A DNA stretch of 64,000 nt, from the NCBI GenBank assembly GCA_947448885.1, contig CANFPJ010000004.1:1-64000 (forward strand). The letters run 5' to 3'. Below are positions 1 to 9,024 of the stretch, in pieces (the stretch's first letter is position 1; every line of letters begins with the position of its first letter). The stretch is from Comamonadaceae bacterium. GTDB taxonomy: Bacteria; Pseudomonadota; Gammaproteobacteria; Burkholderiales; Burkholderiaceae_C. A program made the translations under genes and the position numbers. The notes beneath the pieces are model-generated. The model was given only the letters and a program-made list of their open reading frames with translations. It made no database searches and was not told the origin of the DNA.

Positions 1-90
1 CAGGCAGGAAAAAATGACAGCAATAATCCGCGTTTTCATACATCTCTATTCGACACCATTCAACTGTACTTTAAGCGGCATGACTTTTGC

Positions 91-96
91 TATAAA
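91..96 (+). promoter_or_regulatory. possible -10 box upstream of the first secreted-protein gene
   Basis: TATAAA lies about 50 bases before the ATG at 148, in an AT-rich stretch that contrasts with the GC-rich genes around it. No convincing -35 hexamer is seen at the right distance, so this is only a candidate. Confidence 0.25.
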
Positions 97-147
97 TCAA
101 TAAATTCAATATTTCACGGGCCCCCACTGGCCCGCTACCATGTGACC

Positions 148-813
148 ATGCGACTGCCCTTCCTTTTCTTTGCACTTTTCATGGGCTTGACCTGGTTTTC
201 AGGGGCTTGGGCGCAGGACAAACCTGCACCGAATTACAAGCCTTACCCCGAGAAAGCCAGCAAGGCCCCGGTGGAAAAGGTGCCTGAAGAAGCCGCACCC
301 AGTTTTTCCAAGCCGCTGAAAAAAGAGCCCCAAATGGCCTTGAAGGCGCGCCCGCCGACCTCGGGCAAGGAGCCCATGCTCAACCTCAATGAGCAAAACG
401 TACCGCTCAAAGAAATCATGCACCAAACGTCCAAATTGGACTTTTACGACTGCGATGGTGTGGTGGCCCCCTGGTTCAGGCAGTTGATCAGCGCCGAAAT
501 GAACTACTTTGCCGAAATGGTCGAAATGCCTTTCGTCAAAGGCGATTTTTGTGTGGTCAGTGTGGGCACCAGTCGCAGCTTGGCGCCTGGGCGTTTGAGC
601 ATCCACCTCTACACCAGCCGCGTCGCCATGCAAGAGTGTGTGGTGCGCGAGCGCTGCCCGGCCTTTCGCAGCGTCAACTTGCTGCCGCGCACCGGCAACG
701 GGGTTTACCGGTCGTACTTTTTGTCCGACATGGACCGCAAGATGATTGCCCAGCACTGTGTCACGTCCAAAGGCAAATGGCACCCCGACACCACCTGCTA
801 CACGGTGGACTGA
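148..813 (+). CDS. secreted six-cysteine protein, unknown function (copy 1)
   Basis: A 221-residue protein with a clear Sec signal peptide (MRLPFLFFALF... ending at AWA-Q), so probably periplasmic. A Pro/Lys/Glu-rich linker (about residues 25-75) precedes a C-terminal domain with six cysteines, in the contexts YDCDG, DFCVV, QECVV, ERCPA, QHCVT and TTCYT. The gene at 898-1509 has the same six cysteines in the same order with matching flanks (VYRSYFLSD here, LYRSYIITD there), so the two are tandem paralogues. The ATG at 148 is preferred over the GTG at 142 because it starts directly with the signal peptide. I do not recognise the family. Three disulfides would fit an exported domain, but this is inference. 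Confidence 0.75.
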   Translation: MRLPFLFFALFMGLTWFSGAWAQDKPAPNYKPYPEKASKAPVEKVPEEAAPSFSKPLKKEPQMALKARPPTSGKEPMLNLNEQNVPLKEIMHQTSKLDFYDCDGVVAPWFRQLISAEMNYFAEMVEMPFVKGDFCVVSVGTSRSLAPGRLSIHLYTSRVAMQECVVRERCPAFRSVNLLPRTGNGVYRSYFLSDMDRKMIAQHCVTSKGKWHPDTTCYTVD

Positions 814-897
814 TGAACTGGCCCGCTGCGCTGTCAACGCAGACCTCAAGTCCCGCAGCCTGAGGCCGATTCAAGGGTGTCACCCTGGTGTGAAACG

Positions 898-1509
898 ATG
901 ATTCAAAAAACTTTTTATTACATTTGCTGCGCGGTCATGTCACTCTCCTTGGGCTTTGCGCCCTCGGCATGGGCGTCCGACCCTGCGCCGGCCAAGCCGG
1001 CGGCCAAAGGCAAAGAAGCCCCCAAGGCGGTTGAACGCCCCACCCGCACCTTTGGCGAAGAGCCCATGTTTTATTTTGATGCGGAGCGCCGTCCTTTCAC
1101 CGAGCCTTTTCACAAAACCGACCTGGAGGACTACTACCTGTGCCGCGGCATCTTGGGCCAGTGGTACCGGGAATTGTTGGTCGAAGAGGTCAATGGTTTG
1201 CTGGAGTCCCTCGCCTTGGAAAAGGTCGATGGACACACCTGCGCCGTGCGCTTGATCAAAACCAAACTCGGCAAAAAGCGCCCCATCGTGGCGGTGGACC
1301 TCTACCCCACTTCAGACGCCATGCGCTCGTGCATCTTGGGCGATAAATGCAGCCACATGCGCAGTGCGGTGATGTATGTGTCCAAAGACAAAACCCTCTA
1401 CCGCTCTTACATCATCACCGATGGTGCCAAGCATGTGAACAAAAACTTTTGCTTGACCAACAAAGGTGAAGTGTTGGCCGAGCAACCCTGTTGGCGCCAC
1501 TTCAACTGA
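898..1509 (+). CDS. secreted six-cysteine protein, unknown function (copy 2)
   Basis: A 203-residue tandem paralogue of the upstream gene. It has a signal peptide ending near SAWA-S, a short Ala/Pro/Lys-rich linker, then a domain with cysteines in YLCRG, HTCAV, RSCIL, DKCSH, NFCLT and QPCWR that line up one-for-one with copy 1. Both keep an EPM motif just before the domain and an [LV]YRSY motif near the fourth cysteine. The ATG at 898 is chosen over an upstream GTG at 877 because the signal peptide begins there. The 84-base gap and common direction suggest one transcript. Function unknown; no enzyme motif was recognised. Confidence 0.75.
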   Translation: MIQKTFYYICCAVMSLSLGFAPSAWASDPAPAKPAAKGKEAPKAVERPTRTFGEEPMFYFDAERRPFTEPFHKTDLEDYYLCRGILGQWYRELLVEEVNGLLESLALEKVDGHTCAVRLIKTKLGKKRPIVAVDLYPTSDAMRSCILGDKCSHMRSAVMYVSKDKTLYRSYIITDGAKHVNKNFCLTNKGEVLAEQPCWRHFN

Positions 1510-1695
1510 CGCCAAACCACGCCTGGTGCATGGCTGCATGCAGCGGCAAGCATTGACCGCAGTGACTGGGGTCCTGCCTTTCAAAGGGCTTCTCAGTGGC
1601 AAGGTATTGCCGCTCTCGATCATTGGGGTTCCATGGGGGACCAAGCGTGACGGTGGCTTGTTAATTGCTTCAGTGTTCCCATTTGCTGTGACAGC

Positions 1696-2280
1696 ATGTG
1701 GAGTGATGCCTTGAACAAAATGATTGCCGCCCTGTTGGGCCTTGTCGCAACAGCCCCCGCGCTGGCACAACTGAAGCCCCCTCCAGTCCCGGAGAAGGTG
1801 TTCTACATGGAGACATCCATCAGCACGGTCAAGTATGCCGAGCCTGGCTTGACCTTGGGCCCGACCGCTTTGCGCGTCTCCTTCGGCAAAAAAACCAGTG
1901 CCACGTTTGGCTATGAGGGCATGTTGGGTTTCAGTGTGCGCAATGCCGAGAACACCTATGTCAGCACCGCAGGCACCAGCAGCTCCGTGGCGGGAGAAAT
2001 CAACAACCTGTATGGCATCTACATCAAGGCACGGCGCAACCTCGGCAAAGACCTGGAGATTTTTGGCAAGCTGGGCATGGCCAGCGGCGAGAGAACGCTC
2101 AGCGCCTACCCCTCTGGCCTGACCGCTGCGGACAATAAGTTTCTGAGTTTTTCTTATGGCCTGGGTGCCAAGGCCGCGATTGAGAAAGACATGAGTGTGG
2201 TGTTTGACTACATGTCTTACTACCACAAGGGTTTGACCTCGGTGGATGCATTTGCTTTGGGTTTGGCGCTGGACTTTTAA
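1696..2280 (+). CDS. outer-membrane beta-barrel protein (OmpA-like/porin-like, about 194 aa)
   Basis: Signal peptide (MIAALLGLVATAPALA-Q) followed by about 170 residues of alternating amphipathic strands: VFYMETSIS, ALRVSFGKK, SATFGYEG, LYGIYIKAR, LEIFGKLG, FLSFSYGLG, SVVFDYMSYY and FALGLALDF. The chain ends in phenylalanine, as needed for recognition by the BamA assembly machinery. Size and pattern fit an eight-stranded barrel of the OmpA transmembrane/OMP_b-brl type. The start may be the ATG at 1696 or the one at 1720; the first supplies a lysine before the hydrophobic stretch. The 186 bases between the preceding gene and this one hold no other feature I can support. Confidence 0.7.
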   Translation: MWSDALNKMIAALLGLVATAPALAQLKPPPVPEKVFYMETSISTVKYAEPGLTLGPTALRVSFGKKTSATFGYEGMLGFSVRNAENTYVSTAGTSSSVAGEINNLYGIYIKARRNLGKDLEIFGKLGMASGERTLSAYPSGLTAADNKFLSFSYGLGAKAAIEKDMSVVFDYMSYYHKGLTSVDAFALGLALDF

Positions 2281-2298
2281 AACCGCGATCCCCCGCAG
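2279..2298 (-). terminator. weak terminator-like hairpin, possibly the displaced tRNA-Arg terminator
   Basis: On the minus strand a short stem (CTGCG/CGCGG, one G-T pair) with a GGGGAT loop is followed by TTTT. It lies just beyond the 3'-tRNA repeat at 2309-2331, where the native tRNA-Arg terminator would sit if the 2.3-3.4 kb segment had inserted at the tRNA end. The stem is weak and overlaps the end of the beta-barrel gene. Confidence 0.3.
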
Positions 2299-2308
2299 CA
2301 TGTCCCAA

Positions 2309-2331
2309 TGGCCTGCCCGGAGGGGATCGAA
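2309..2331. repeat. exact 23-bp duplicate of the tRNA-Arg 3' end (attR-like)
   Basis: Bases 2309-2331 are identical to 3434-3456, which encode the CCA end, the 3' acceptor strand and part of the T arm of tRNA-Arg. Identity stops sharply on both sides. A second copy of a tRNA 3' end on the 3' side of the intact tRNA is the classic product of tyrosine-recombinase integration into a tRNA gene. Confidence 0.85.
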
Positions 2332-2353
2332 TGAAGGCTTGGGTCAAGCAGAA

Positions 2354-3319
2354 CTAGTTTTTCAGATCAATCAAACCCATGGTTTGCTTGAGCTGCTGGC
2401 TTTCCTTGACCCATGTTTTTTGAAATTCAGGGCCATCCTCATACGCCAAGGTCAGGCTTTGCTTGCGAACACTTTCTTGCATCTGGGGGTCATTGGCTGC
2501 TTTGGAGGCCAATAGGCGCAAGGCATCGACCGCTTCTTTGGGGGTGTTTTTGGCCACGGCCAAGCCACGCCAGACATCCACCGTCAAGTCGATTCCCTTT
2601 TCACGCAAGGTTGGCACACGGTCTAGGTTGGGATACCGCCGCTCTGACATCGAGGCCAGCACGCGCACCTTACCGCTGGTGATGTGCGCATTCAAAGCCG
2701 CAAAATTCACCGCCGTCGCGTCGACTTGCCCGCCCAACAAGCCCAATACCGCCGGCCCAGAGCCTTGGTAAGGCACATGGGTGAATTGCAATCCAGTTTT
2801 TTGAGCCAATGAGGCGGCCGCGATATGAGAAATCGAGCCATTGCCTGCATTTGAAAACGTCAGCTTGCCTGGGTTGGCTTTGGCGTGAGCCATGAAGTCT
2901 TCCAGGTTCTGCCACTGCGCATCTGCGCGCACAGCCACGGTGGACGGGTCAGCGGCCAGTTTTGCAATGGGAACGAAGTCCTCGTGTTGCACTTTGGAAA
3001 TTCCCATCAAGGGAATGGTCAGTAATTCGATGAAAACCATGGCTACTTTGTAACCATCGGCTGGTGCTTGAGCCACATGCGACAACCCCAAAGAGCCGCT
3101 CGCTCCGGGCCTGTTCACTACCACCAGCGGTTGCGGAAAATGAGGACGTGCTACTTCGGCAAACACGCGAGCCATGGTGTCAACACCACCGCCTGGCGCA
3201 AAAGACACCACCAGTTCAACTGGTTTGTTTGGATATCCAGAGCTGGTGACTTGAGCCCCAGTTGGCCCCCAAAGTAAGCCGAACATCAGTGCCGACAAAG
3301 AAGTTAAAAAACGTTTCAT
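2354..3319 (-). CDS. Bug/TctC-family periplasmic solute receptor
   Basis: A 321-residue periplasmic binding protein of the tripartite tricarboxylate receptor (Bug) family. It shows a signal peptide (MKRFLTSLSALMFG... ), the N-terminal strand pattern YPNKPVELVVSFAPGGGVD, the anion-binding loop NRPGASGSLG, and the later family motifs FSNAGNGS and HVPYQGSGPAV. These receptors bind carboxylates or aromatic acids and hand them to TctAB permeases or act as sensors. The ATG at 3319 is chosen because AAGGA lies about eight bases upstream and the signal peptide starts there. No tctA or tctB is nearby. It stands alone between the two tRNA-Arg repeats, so it may be an acquired gene. Ligand unknown. Confidence 0.9.
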   Translation of the reverse strand: MKRFLTSLSALMFGLLWGPTGAQVTSSGYPNKPVELVVSFAPGGGVDTMARVFAEVARPHFPQPLVVVNRPGASGSLGLSHVAQAPADGYKVAMVFIELLTIPLMGISKVQHEDFVPIAKLAADPSTVAVRADAQWQNLEDFMAHAKANPGKLTFSNAGNGSISHIAAASLAQKTGLQFTHVPYQGSGPAVLGLLGGQVDATAVNFAALNAHITSGKVRVLASMSERRYPNLDRVPTLREKGIDLTVDVWRGLAVAKNTPKEAVDALRLLASKAANDPQMQESVRKQSLTLAYEDGPEFQKTWVKESQQLKQTMGLIDLKN

Positions 3320-3433
3320 ATGAGATCCTTCTAGGTAGAGACCTTGACGGTGAGCGCCATACCGTCCCTTGTGTTGGGCGGCTATGAGCAACGCAGCTTT
3401 TGAAGTGTTATGGGGTGACATGAAATGAGGCTT

Positions 3434-3510
3434 TGGCCTGCCCGGAGGGGATCGAACCCCCGACCCACAGCTTAGAAGGCTGTTGCTCTATCCAACTGAG
3501 CTACGGGCAG
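3434..3510 (-). tRNA. tRNA-Arg (anticodon UCU), CCA encoded
   Basis: Read on the minus strand it folds as a full cloverleaf: acceptor CTGCCCG/CGGGCAG, D arm GCTC...GAGC, anticodon stem ACAGC/GCTGT with loop CTTCTAA (anticodon TCT), T loop GTTCGATCC, discriminator G and an encoded CCA. It reads AGA codons. Its 3' 23 bases are duplicated at 2309-2331. Confidence 0.96.
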
Positions 3511-3517
3511 ACGTATG

Positions 3518-3544
3518 AAAAAAAGGCCCTGTGAAGGGCCTTTT
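3518..3544 (-). terminator. intrinsic terminator between tRNA-Pro and tRNA-Arg
   Basis: On the minus strand AAAGGCCC-TTCACA-GGGCCTTT is followed by a run of T. It lies downstream of tRNA-Pro and upstream of tRNA-Arg, so either tRNA-Arg has its own promoter in the remaining few bases or it depends on read-through. The hairpin is nearly symmetrical and could also act on the plus strand. Confidence 0.75.
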
Positions 3545-3550
3545 GCTCAA

Positions 3551-3627
<77 letters not shown>

Positions 3628-3816
3628 ATGCGCACATTCTAATGCCTGCCAAGACTTTCCCCTCGTGAGCGCCATTCTTTATTTGCAGCCAAAACCACGC
3701 AGTGCTTCGAAATCCTCTCCTCGGATGGAATGACCACCCCCCAGTGAGGCTGCCAGGTTGGCCCATCCTTTTGAAGCACAATGTCATCTGGCATTCACAT
3801 TCACGAAGGATCGACC

Positions 3817-4857
3817 ATGAAAAACCCATCCGTCAAAGCCGCCCTCAGTGGCGCCGCAGCCATTGGCTTGTCGTTGTTGTTCTCCTCCAGCGCTTGGGCC
3901 GGCAAAACCCTCGACACCGTCAAGCAGCGTGACCAAATGGTCTGTGGCGTCAACACCGGTTTGGCCGGTTTCGGCGCGGCCGACAGCCAAGGCAAATGGA
4001 CGGGTTTGGACGTGGATGTGTGCCGTGCCGTGGCGGCTGCTGTTTTGGGCAGTGGCGACAAGGTTCGCTATGTGCCTTTGTCGGCCCCCCAACGCTTCAC
4101 CGCGCTGCAGTCGGGTGAGATCGATGTGCTGTCGCGCAACACCACGTTTACCTTGACCCGCGATGCATCTTTGGGCTTGCACCAAACTGCTGTGACCTTT
4201 TATGACGGCCAAGGTTTCATGGTGCCCGTCAAGGCCGGCATCAAAAGCGCCAAACAACTCAAAGGCGCCACGGTTTGCGTGCAGTCTGGCACCACCACCG
4301 AGAAAAACCTGACCGACTTCTCCAAAGCCAATAACCTGGCCATCAAGCCCGTGGTGTTCGAAAAGCTCGAAGCCGCCAATGCGGCCTACTTTGCAGGCCG
4401 CTGCAAGGCCTACACCACCGACGCCTCTGGTTTGGCGTCCATCCGCTCCAAAGAGGCCAAAGACCCGAAAGAGCATGCCATCCTGCCGGAATTGATTTCC
4501 AAAGAGCCCCTGGGCCCCTTGGTGCGCCGGGGTGATGACGAGTGGTTTGCCATTGTGAAGTGGGTCATCTACGGCCTGGTGGAAGCCGAGGAATATGGCA
4601 TCACCGCTGCCAACATCGAAAAACTCAAAGCGGAGAGCACCGACCCGGTGGTCATGCGCTTGCTGGGCAAGAGCGACGACACGGGCAAATTGTTGGGTCT
4701 GGACCGCGAATGGCTGGTGCGCGCCATCAGCACCAGCGGCAACTATGGTGAAATTTTTGAGCGCAACGTGGGTGAAAAAACCCCGCTGGCGCTCAAGCGC
4801 GGCCCCAACGCCCAGTGGGCCAAAGGCGGCTTGCAATACGCCCCGCCCATTCGCTGA
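3817..4857 (+). CDS. aapJ: general L-amino-acid ABC transporter, periplasmic binding protein
   Basis: A 346-residue family 3 solute-binding protein of the AapJ/BztA type, the receptor of a broad-range amino-acid importer. It has a signal peptide (MKNPSVKAALSGAAAIG... cut near SAWA-G), an early VCGVNTG motif, four mature cysteines (MVCGV, DVCRAV, TVCVQ, GRCKAY) as in AapJ, and the SBP_bac_3 core FTALQSGEIDVL. The ATG at 3817, preceded by GAAGGA, is preferred over the in-frame ATG at 3781, which would place twelve polar residues before the signal peptide. It begins the aapJQMP operon; a strong hairpin follows it, which should make the receptor more abundant than the permeases. Confidence 0.93.
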   Translation: MKNPSVKAALSGAAAIGLSLLFSSSAWAGKTLDTVKQRDQMVCGVNTGLAGFGAADSQGKWTGLDVDVCRAVAAAVLGSGDKVRYVPLSAPQRFTALQSGEIDVLSRNTTFTLTRDASLGLHQTAVTFYDGQGFMVPVKAGIKSAKQLKGATVCVQSGTTTEKNLTDFSKANNLAIKPVVFEKLEAANAAYFAGRCKAYTTDASGLASIRSKEAKDPKEHAILPELISKEPLGPLVRRGDDEWFAIVKWVIYGLVEAEEYGITAANIEKLKAESTDPVVMRLLGKSDDTGKLLGLDREWLVRAISTSGNYGEIFERNVGEKTPLALKRGPNAQWAKGGLQYAPPIR

Positions 4858-4867
4858 TCACCTGCTG

Positions 4868-4898
4868 AAGGATGGCCCCTGGTGGGGCCATCCTTTTT
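4868..4898 (+). terminator. intercistronic terminator/attenuator between aapJ and aapQ
   Basis: A perfect 12-bp stem (AAGGATGGCCCC/GGGGCCATCCTT) with a TGGT loop leads into TTTTT, ten bases after the aapJ stop and just before aapQ. In ABC importer operons such partial terminators usually let the receptor be made in excess over the membrane parts. Confidence 0.8.
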
Positions 4899-4905
4899 AT
4901 TTGGC

Positions 4906-5898
4906 ATGAACAGATCTTTTTGGCACCAGAAACAAACGCGCCGCTGGCTCTACCAGTTGGCCTTGCTCTTGGGCTTGGGCTTGCTGTTGGCTTGGTTGCT
5001 CAGCAACACCTTGGCCAACATGAAAGCGCGTGGCATCCAAAGCGGCTTTGATTTTTTATGGGCCAATGCCGGGTTTGACATCGGCGAGTCGATGATTGAC
5101 TTCGACTCCAGCGAGCCTTATTGGCGTGCGTTTTGGGTGGGCCTGCTCAACACCTTGCGGGTGTCGGTGGTGGGCATCGCTTTTTGCACCATTTTGGGCA
5201 CCTTGATCGGTGTGGGGCGGGTGTCCCATAACGCTTTGGCCCGTGGTTTGGGCTATGCCTACACAGAGCTGTTTCGCAACGTGCCGATCCTGCTTCAGCT
5301 GCTGATTTGGTACGTGTTGCTGGTCGAGTTCATGCCAGACAGCCAAAGCCCCTTGCACTTCAACGATTGGTTTTTCCTGAGCAAAAACGGGTTTTCTTTT
5401 CCGGTTCCTGTGTGGGATACCAGCGTTCAAGGCCTGGTGTGGGATGTGCCCCTGTGGCTCGATGGCGAGATCACCCAAGGCATCAGCCTGACCCCGGAGT
5501 TTTTGGCCATCACCCTGGGCCTGAGTTTTTACACCTCGGCTTTTGTGGCAGAGGTGGTGCGCGCGGGCATTGTGTCGGTGCCGCGCGGCCAACTGGAGGC
5601 CGCCAAAAGCATAGGCTTGTCCAATTGGCAAACCACCCGCCAAGTGCTGTTGCCCCAGGCCATGCGGGTGATCATTCCGCCCCTGACCAACCAATACCTG
5701 AACCTGACCAAAAACTCCTCTTTGGCTGTCGCCATTGGTTACCCCGATTTGGTCAGCATTTCCAACACCGCCCTCAACCAAACAGGCCGGGCGGTGGAGT
5801 GCATTGCCCTGATCATGGCCGTGTATTTGTGCCTGTCTTTGGGCACCTCGGCGCTGATGAACGCCTTCAACCAACGCATGGCCATTCGGGAGCGTTGA
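4906..5898 (+). CDS. aapQ: general L-amino-acid ABC transporter permease (first subunit)
   Basis: A 330-residue inner-membrane permease of the HisM/AapQ type. After an N-terminal transmembrane helix there is a periplasmic segment typical of AapQ/BztB, then the BPD_transp_1 domain with the cytoplasmic EAA loop (EAAKSIGLSNWQTTRQVLLP) that docks on the ATPase. Motifs FRNVPILLQL and FVAEVVRAGI are characteristic of polar amino-acid permeases. The start is taken as the ATG at 4906, right after the hairpin; an upstream in-frame start at 4882 would lie inside the hairpin. Only two bases separate its stop from aapM. Confidence 0.92.
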   Translation: MNRSFWHQKQTRRWLYQLALLLGLGLLLAWLLSNTLANMKARGIQSGFDFLWANAGFDIGESMIDFDSSEPYWRAFWVGLLNTLRVSVVGIAFCTILGTLIGVGRVSHNALARGLGYAYTELFRNVPILLQLLIWYVLLVEFMPDSQSPLHFNDWFFLSKNGFSFPVPVWDTSVQGLVWDVPLWLDGEITQGISLTPEFLAITLGLSFYTSAFVAEVVRAGIVSVPRGQLEAAKSIGLSNWQTTRQVLLPQAMRVIIPPLTNQYLNLTKNSSLAVAIGYPDLVSISNTALNQTGRAVECIALIMAVYLCLSLGTSALMNAFNQRMAIRER

Positions 5899-5900
5899 AG

Positions 5901-7016
5901 ATGGCCATTTCGCTGCACCACATTGCCCCCCGCACACCACCGGTGGGCCAAACCTCCTGGCGTTTGTGGCTGCGGCAAAACCTGTTTGCCAACCGCACCA
6001 GCACGGTGACCACGGTGTCCCTGTTGCTGTTGGGCTTGTGGCTGCTGCCCCAGCTGTGGTCTTGGGCGGTGTGGCACGCGCAATTCAAGCCTGACGCCGA
6101 CGCCTGCCAATCCATTCGCGGCATCGGCGCATGCTGGGGTGTGGTGAGCGAAAAATACCGATTGATCATTTTTGGTCGCTACCCGTTTGCCGAGCAATGG
6201 CGGCCCTTATTGGCCTGCGGCTTGTTGATGACTTTGTTGGTCGTCAGCTGCATGCGGGCTTTTTGGCGCATGGGCTTGGTGGGGGCTTGGGTGGTCGTGT
6301 GGCTGGCCTTTTTGGGTTTGATGGGTGGTCGCTTGTTCGGTTTTTCTCTGGGGTTGAGCCCCGTGCCCACCGATCAATGGGGCGGCTTGCCACTGACCCT
6401 CATGTTGTCGTCGCTGTCCATCGCCCTGGCCTTTCCGCTGGCTGTGTTGGTGGCGCTGGGTCGGCGCAGTGATTTGCCGGCCATCAAAACCATTTGCGTG
6501 ACTTATGTGGAATTGGTCCGGGGCGTGCCCTTGATTTCGGTGTTGTTCATGGCCAGCTTCATGTTTCCATTGCTCATGCCCGCTGGCACCACGCCCGATG
6601 TGTTGTTGCGCGTGTTGGTGGGCATCGCTTTGTTTTCGGCGGCCTACACCGCTGAAATTGTGCGCGGCGGCTTGCAAGCCATTCCCCGGGGTCAATACGA
6701 AGCGGCGGCCAGTTTGGGGCTGGGTTACTGGAAAACCCAACGCATCATCATCTTGCCCCAAGCCCTGGCCCATGTCGTGCCGGGCATCATGAACAACTTC
6801 ATCGCCATCTTCAAAGACACCTCTTTGGTCACCATCGTCAGTTTGTATGAGCTGTCTGGCGCTTTGGGCTTGGCCCTGAATGGCGACCCCCTGTGGCGCC
6901 CCTTCAAAATTGAAGGCTATTTGTTCATCACCCTCATTTATTTTGCGTTTTGTTTTGCCATGTCGCGCTACAGCCTGTGGGTAGAACACCGGCTGCAACG
7001 CAGCCAAGCACGCTGA
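5901..7016 (+). CDS. aapM: general L-amino-acid ABC transporter permease (second subunit)
   Basis: A 371-residue permease of the AapM/BztC type that pairs with AapQ. The first half has several transmembrane segments plus a periplasmic region; the C-terminal BPD_transp_1 domain carries VELVRGVPLISVLF and the EAA loop EAAASLGLGYWKTQRIIILP. The open frame runs upstream into aapQ, but the ATG at 5901 directly follows the aapQ stop and gives a protein of family length, so I use it. It ends 27 bases before the ATPase gene. Confidence 0.92.
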   Translation: MAISLHHIAPRTPPVGQTSWRLWLRQNLFANRTSTVTTVSLLLLGLWLLPQLWSWAVWHAQFKPDADACQSIRGIGACWGVVSEKYRLIIFGRYPFAEQWRPLLACGLLMTLLVVSCMRAFWRMGLVGAWVVVWLAFLGLMGGRLFGFSLGLSPVPTDQWGGLPLTLMLSSLSIALAFPLAVLVALGRRSDLPAIKTICVTYVELVRGVPLISVLFMASFMFPLLMPAGTTPDVLLRVLVGIALFSAAYTAEIVRGGLQAIPRGQYEAAASLGLGYWKTQRIIILPQALAHVVPGIMNNFIAIFKDTSLVTIVSLYELSGALGLALNGDPLWRPFKIEGYLFITLIYFAFCFAMSRYSLWVEHRLQRSQAR

Positions 7017-7043
7017 CCCCATTGCCACCAAGGACCCTTCCCC

Positions 7044-7787
7044 ATGAGCTCGGACATCATTGTCTCCTTTGAAAAAGTCAACAAATGGTTTGGCCCCTTC
7101 CATGTGCTGCGCGACATCGATTTGCAAGTGCGCAAAGGTGAGCGCATTGTCATTTGCGGCCCCTCGGGATCGGGCAAGTCCACCCTGATCCGTTGCATCA
7201 ACCGCTTGGAAGAGCACCAACAAGGCCGCATCACCGTGGCGGGCATCGAGTTGGGCGAAGATTTGCGCGCCATCGACCTGGTGCGCAAACAAGTCGGCAT
7301 GGTGTTTCAGCAGTTCAATTTGTTTCCGCACCTGACGGTGCTGGAAAACCTCACCCTGGCCCCGATCCAAGTGAGCAAGCTTTCCGTGGCAGACGCCACC
7401 GAGCGCGCCATGCAGCAACTCGAGCGGGTGCGCATTGCCGAGCAAGCCCACAAATACCCTTTGCAACTCTCTGGCGGCCAACAACAACGGGTGGCGATTG
7501 CCCGGGCCCTGTGCCTGACACCTCAGGTCATGTTGTTTGACGAACCCACCTCGGCGCTGGACCCAGAGATGATCAAAGAGGTGTTGGATGTGATGGTCGA
7601 GCTGGCCGAACAAGGCATCACCATGCTGTGCGTGACCCATGAAATGGGTTTTGCCAAAGCCGTGGCCGACCGGGTGATCTTCATGGACCAAGGCCAAATC
7701 GTGGAGCAGAACTCACCGCAAGCCTTTTTTGACAACCCCCAACACGAACGCACCCAAGACTTTTTGGCCAAGATCATTGGTCACTGA
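7044..7787 (+). CDS. aapP: general L-amino-acid ABC transporter ATP-binding protein
   Basis: A 247-residue polar-amino-acid ABC ATPase of the HisP/GlnQ/AapP type. Walker A is GPSGSGKST (residues 39-47), the Q loop is [12 protein letters not shown], the signature is LSGGQQQR near residue 150, Walker B is [14 protein letters not shown], and the switch histidine is in CVTHEMGFA. It powers the AapQM channel and is the last transporter gene; pobA begins 31 bases later in the same direction with no terminator seen between. Confidence 0.95.
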   Translation: MSSDIIVSFEKVNKWFGPFHVLRDIDLQVRKGERIVICGPSGSGKSTLIRCINRLEEHQQGRITVAGIELGEDLRAIDLVRKQVGMVFQQFNLFPHLTVLENLTLAPIQVSKLSVADATERAMQQLERVRIAEQAHKYPLQLSGGQQQRVAIARALCLTPQVMLFDEPTSALDPEMIKEVLDVMVELAEQGITMLCVTHEMGFAKAVADRVIFMDQGQIVEQNSPQAFFDNPQHERTQDFLAKIIGH

Positions 7788-7806
7788 CCGAATCATTTTT
7801 CACTGA

Positions 7807-9021
<1,215 letters not shown>

Positions 9022-9024
9022 ACG

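Larger units (their letters stand above)
2309..3456. mobile_element. putative tRNA-Arg-integrated mini-island carrying one Bug receptor gene
   Basis: The segment is bounded by 23-bp direct repeats of the tRNA-Arg 3' end, with the intact tRNA on the side expected for an insertion downstream of the tRNA. Its only gene is the Bug receptor at 2354-3319. No integrase is present, so it is either a decayed island or a passenger moved in trans. The repeats are seen directly; mobility is inferred. Confidence 0.5.

Noticed and set aside
5307-5900. N-terminal extension of the second aap permease frame
   Set aside because: It lies wholly inside aapQ and is arginine/proline-rich; the ATG at 5901, two bases after the aapQ stop, gives a normal permease.
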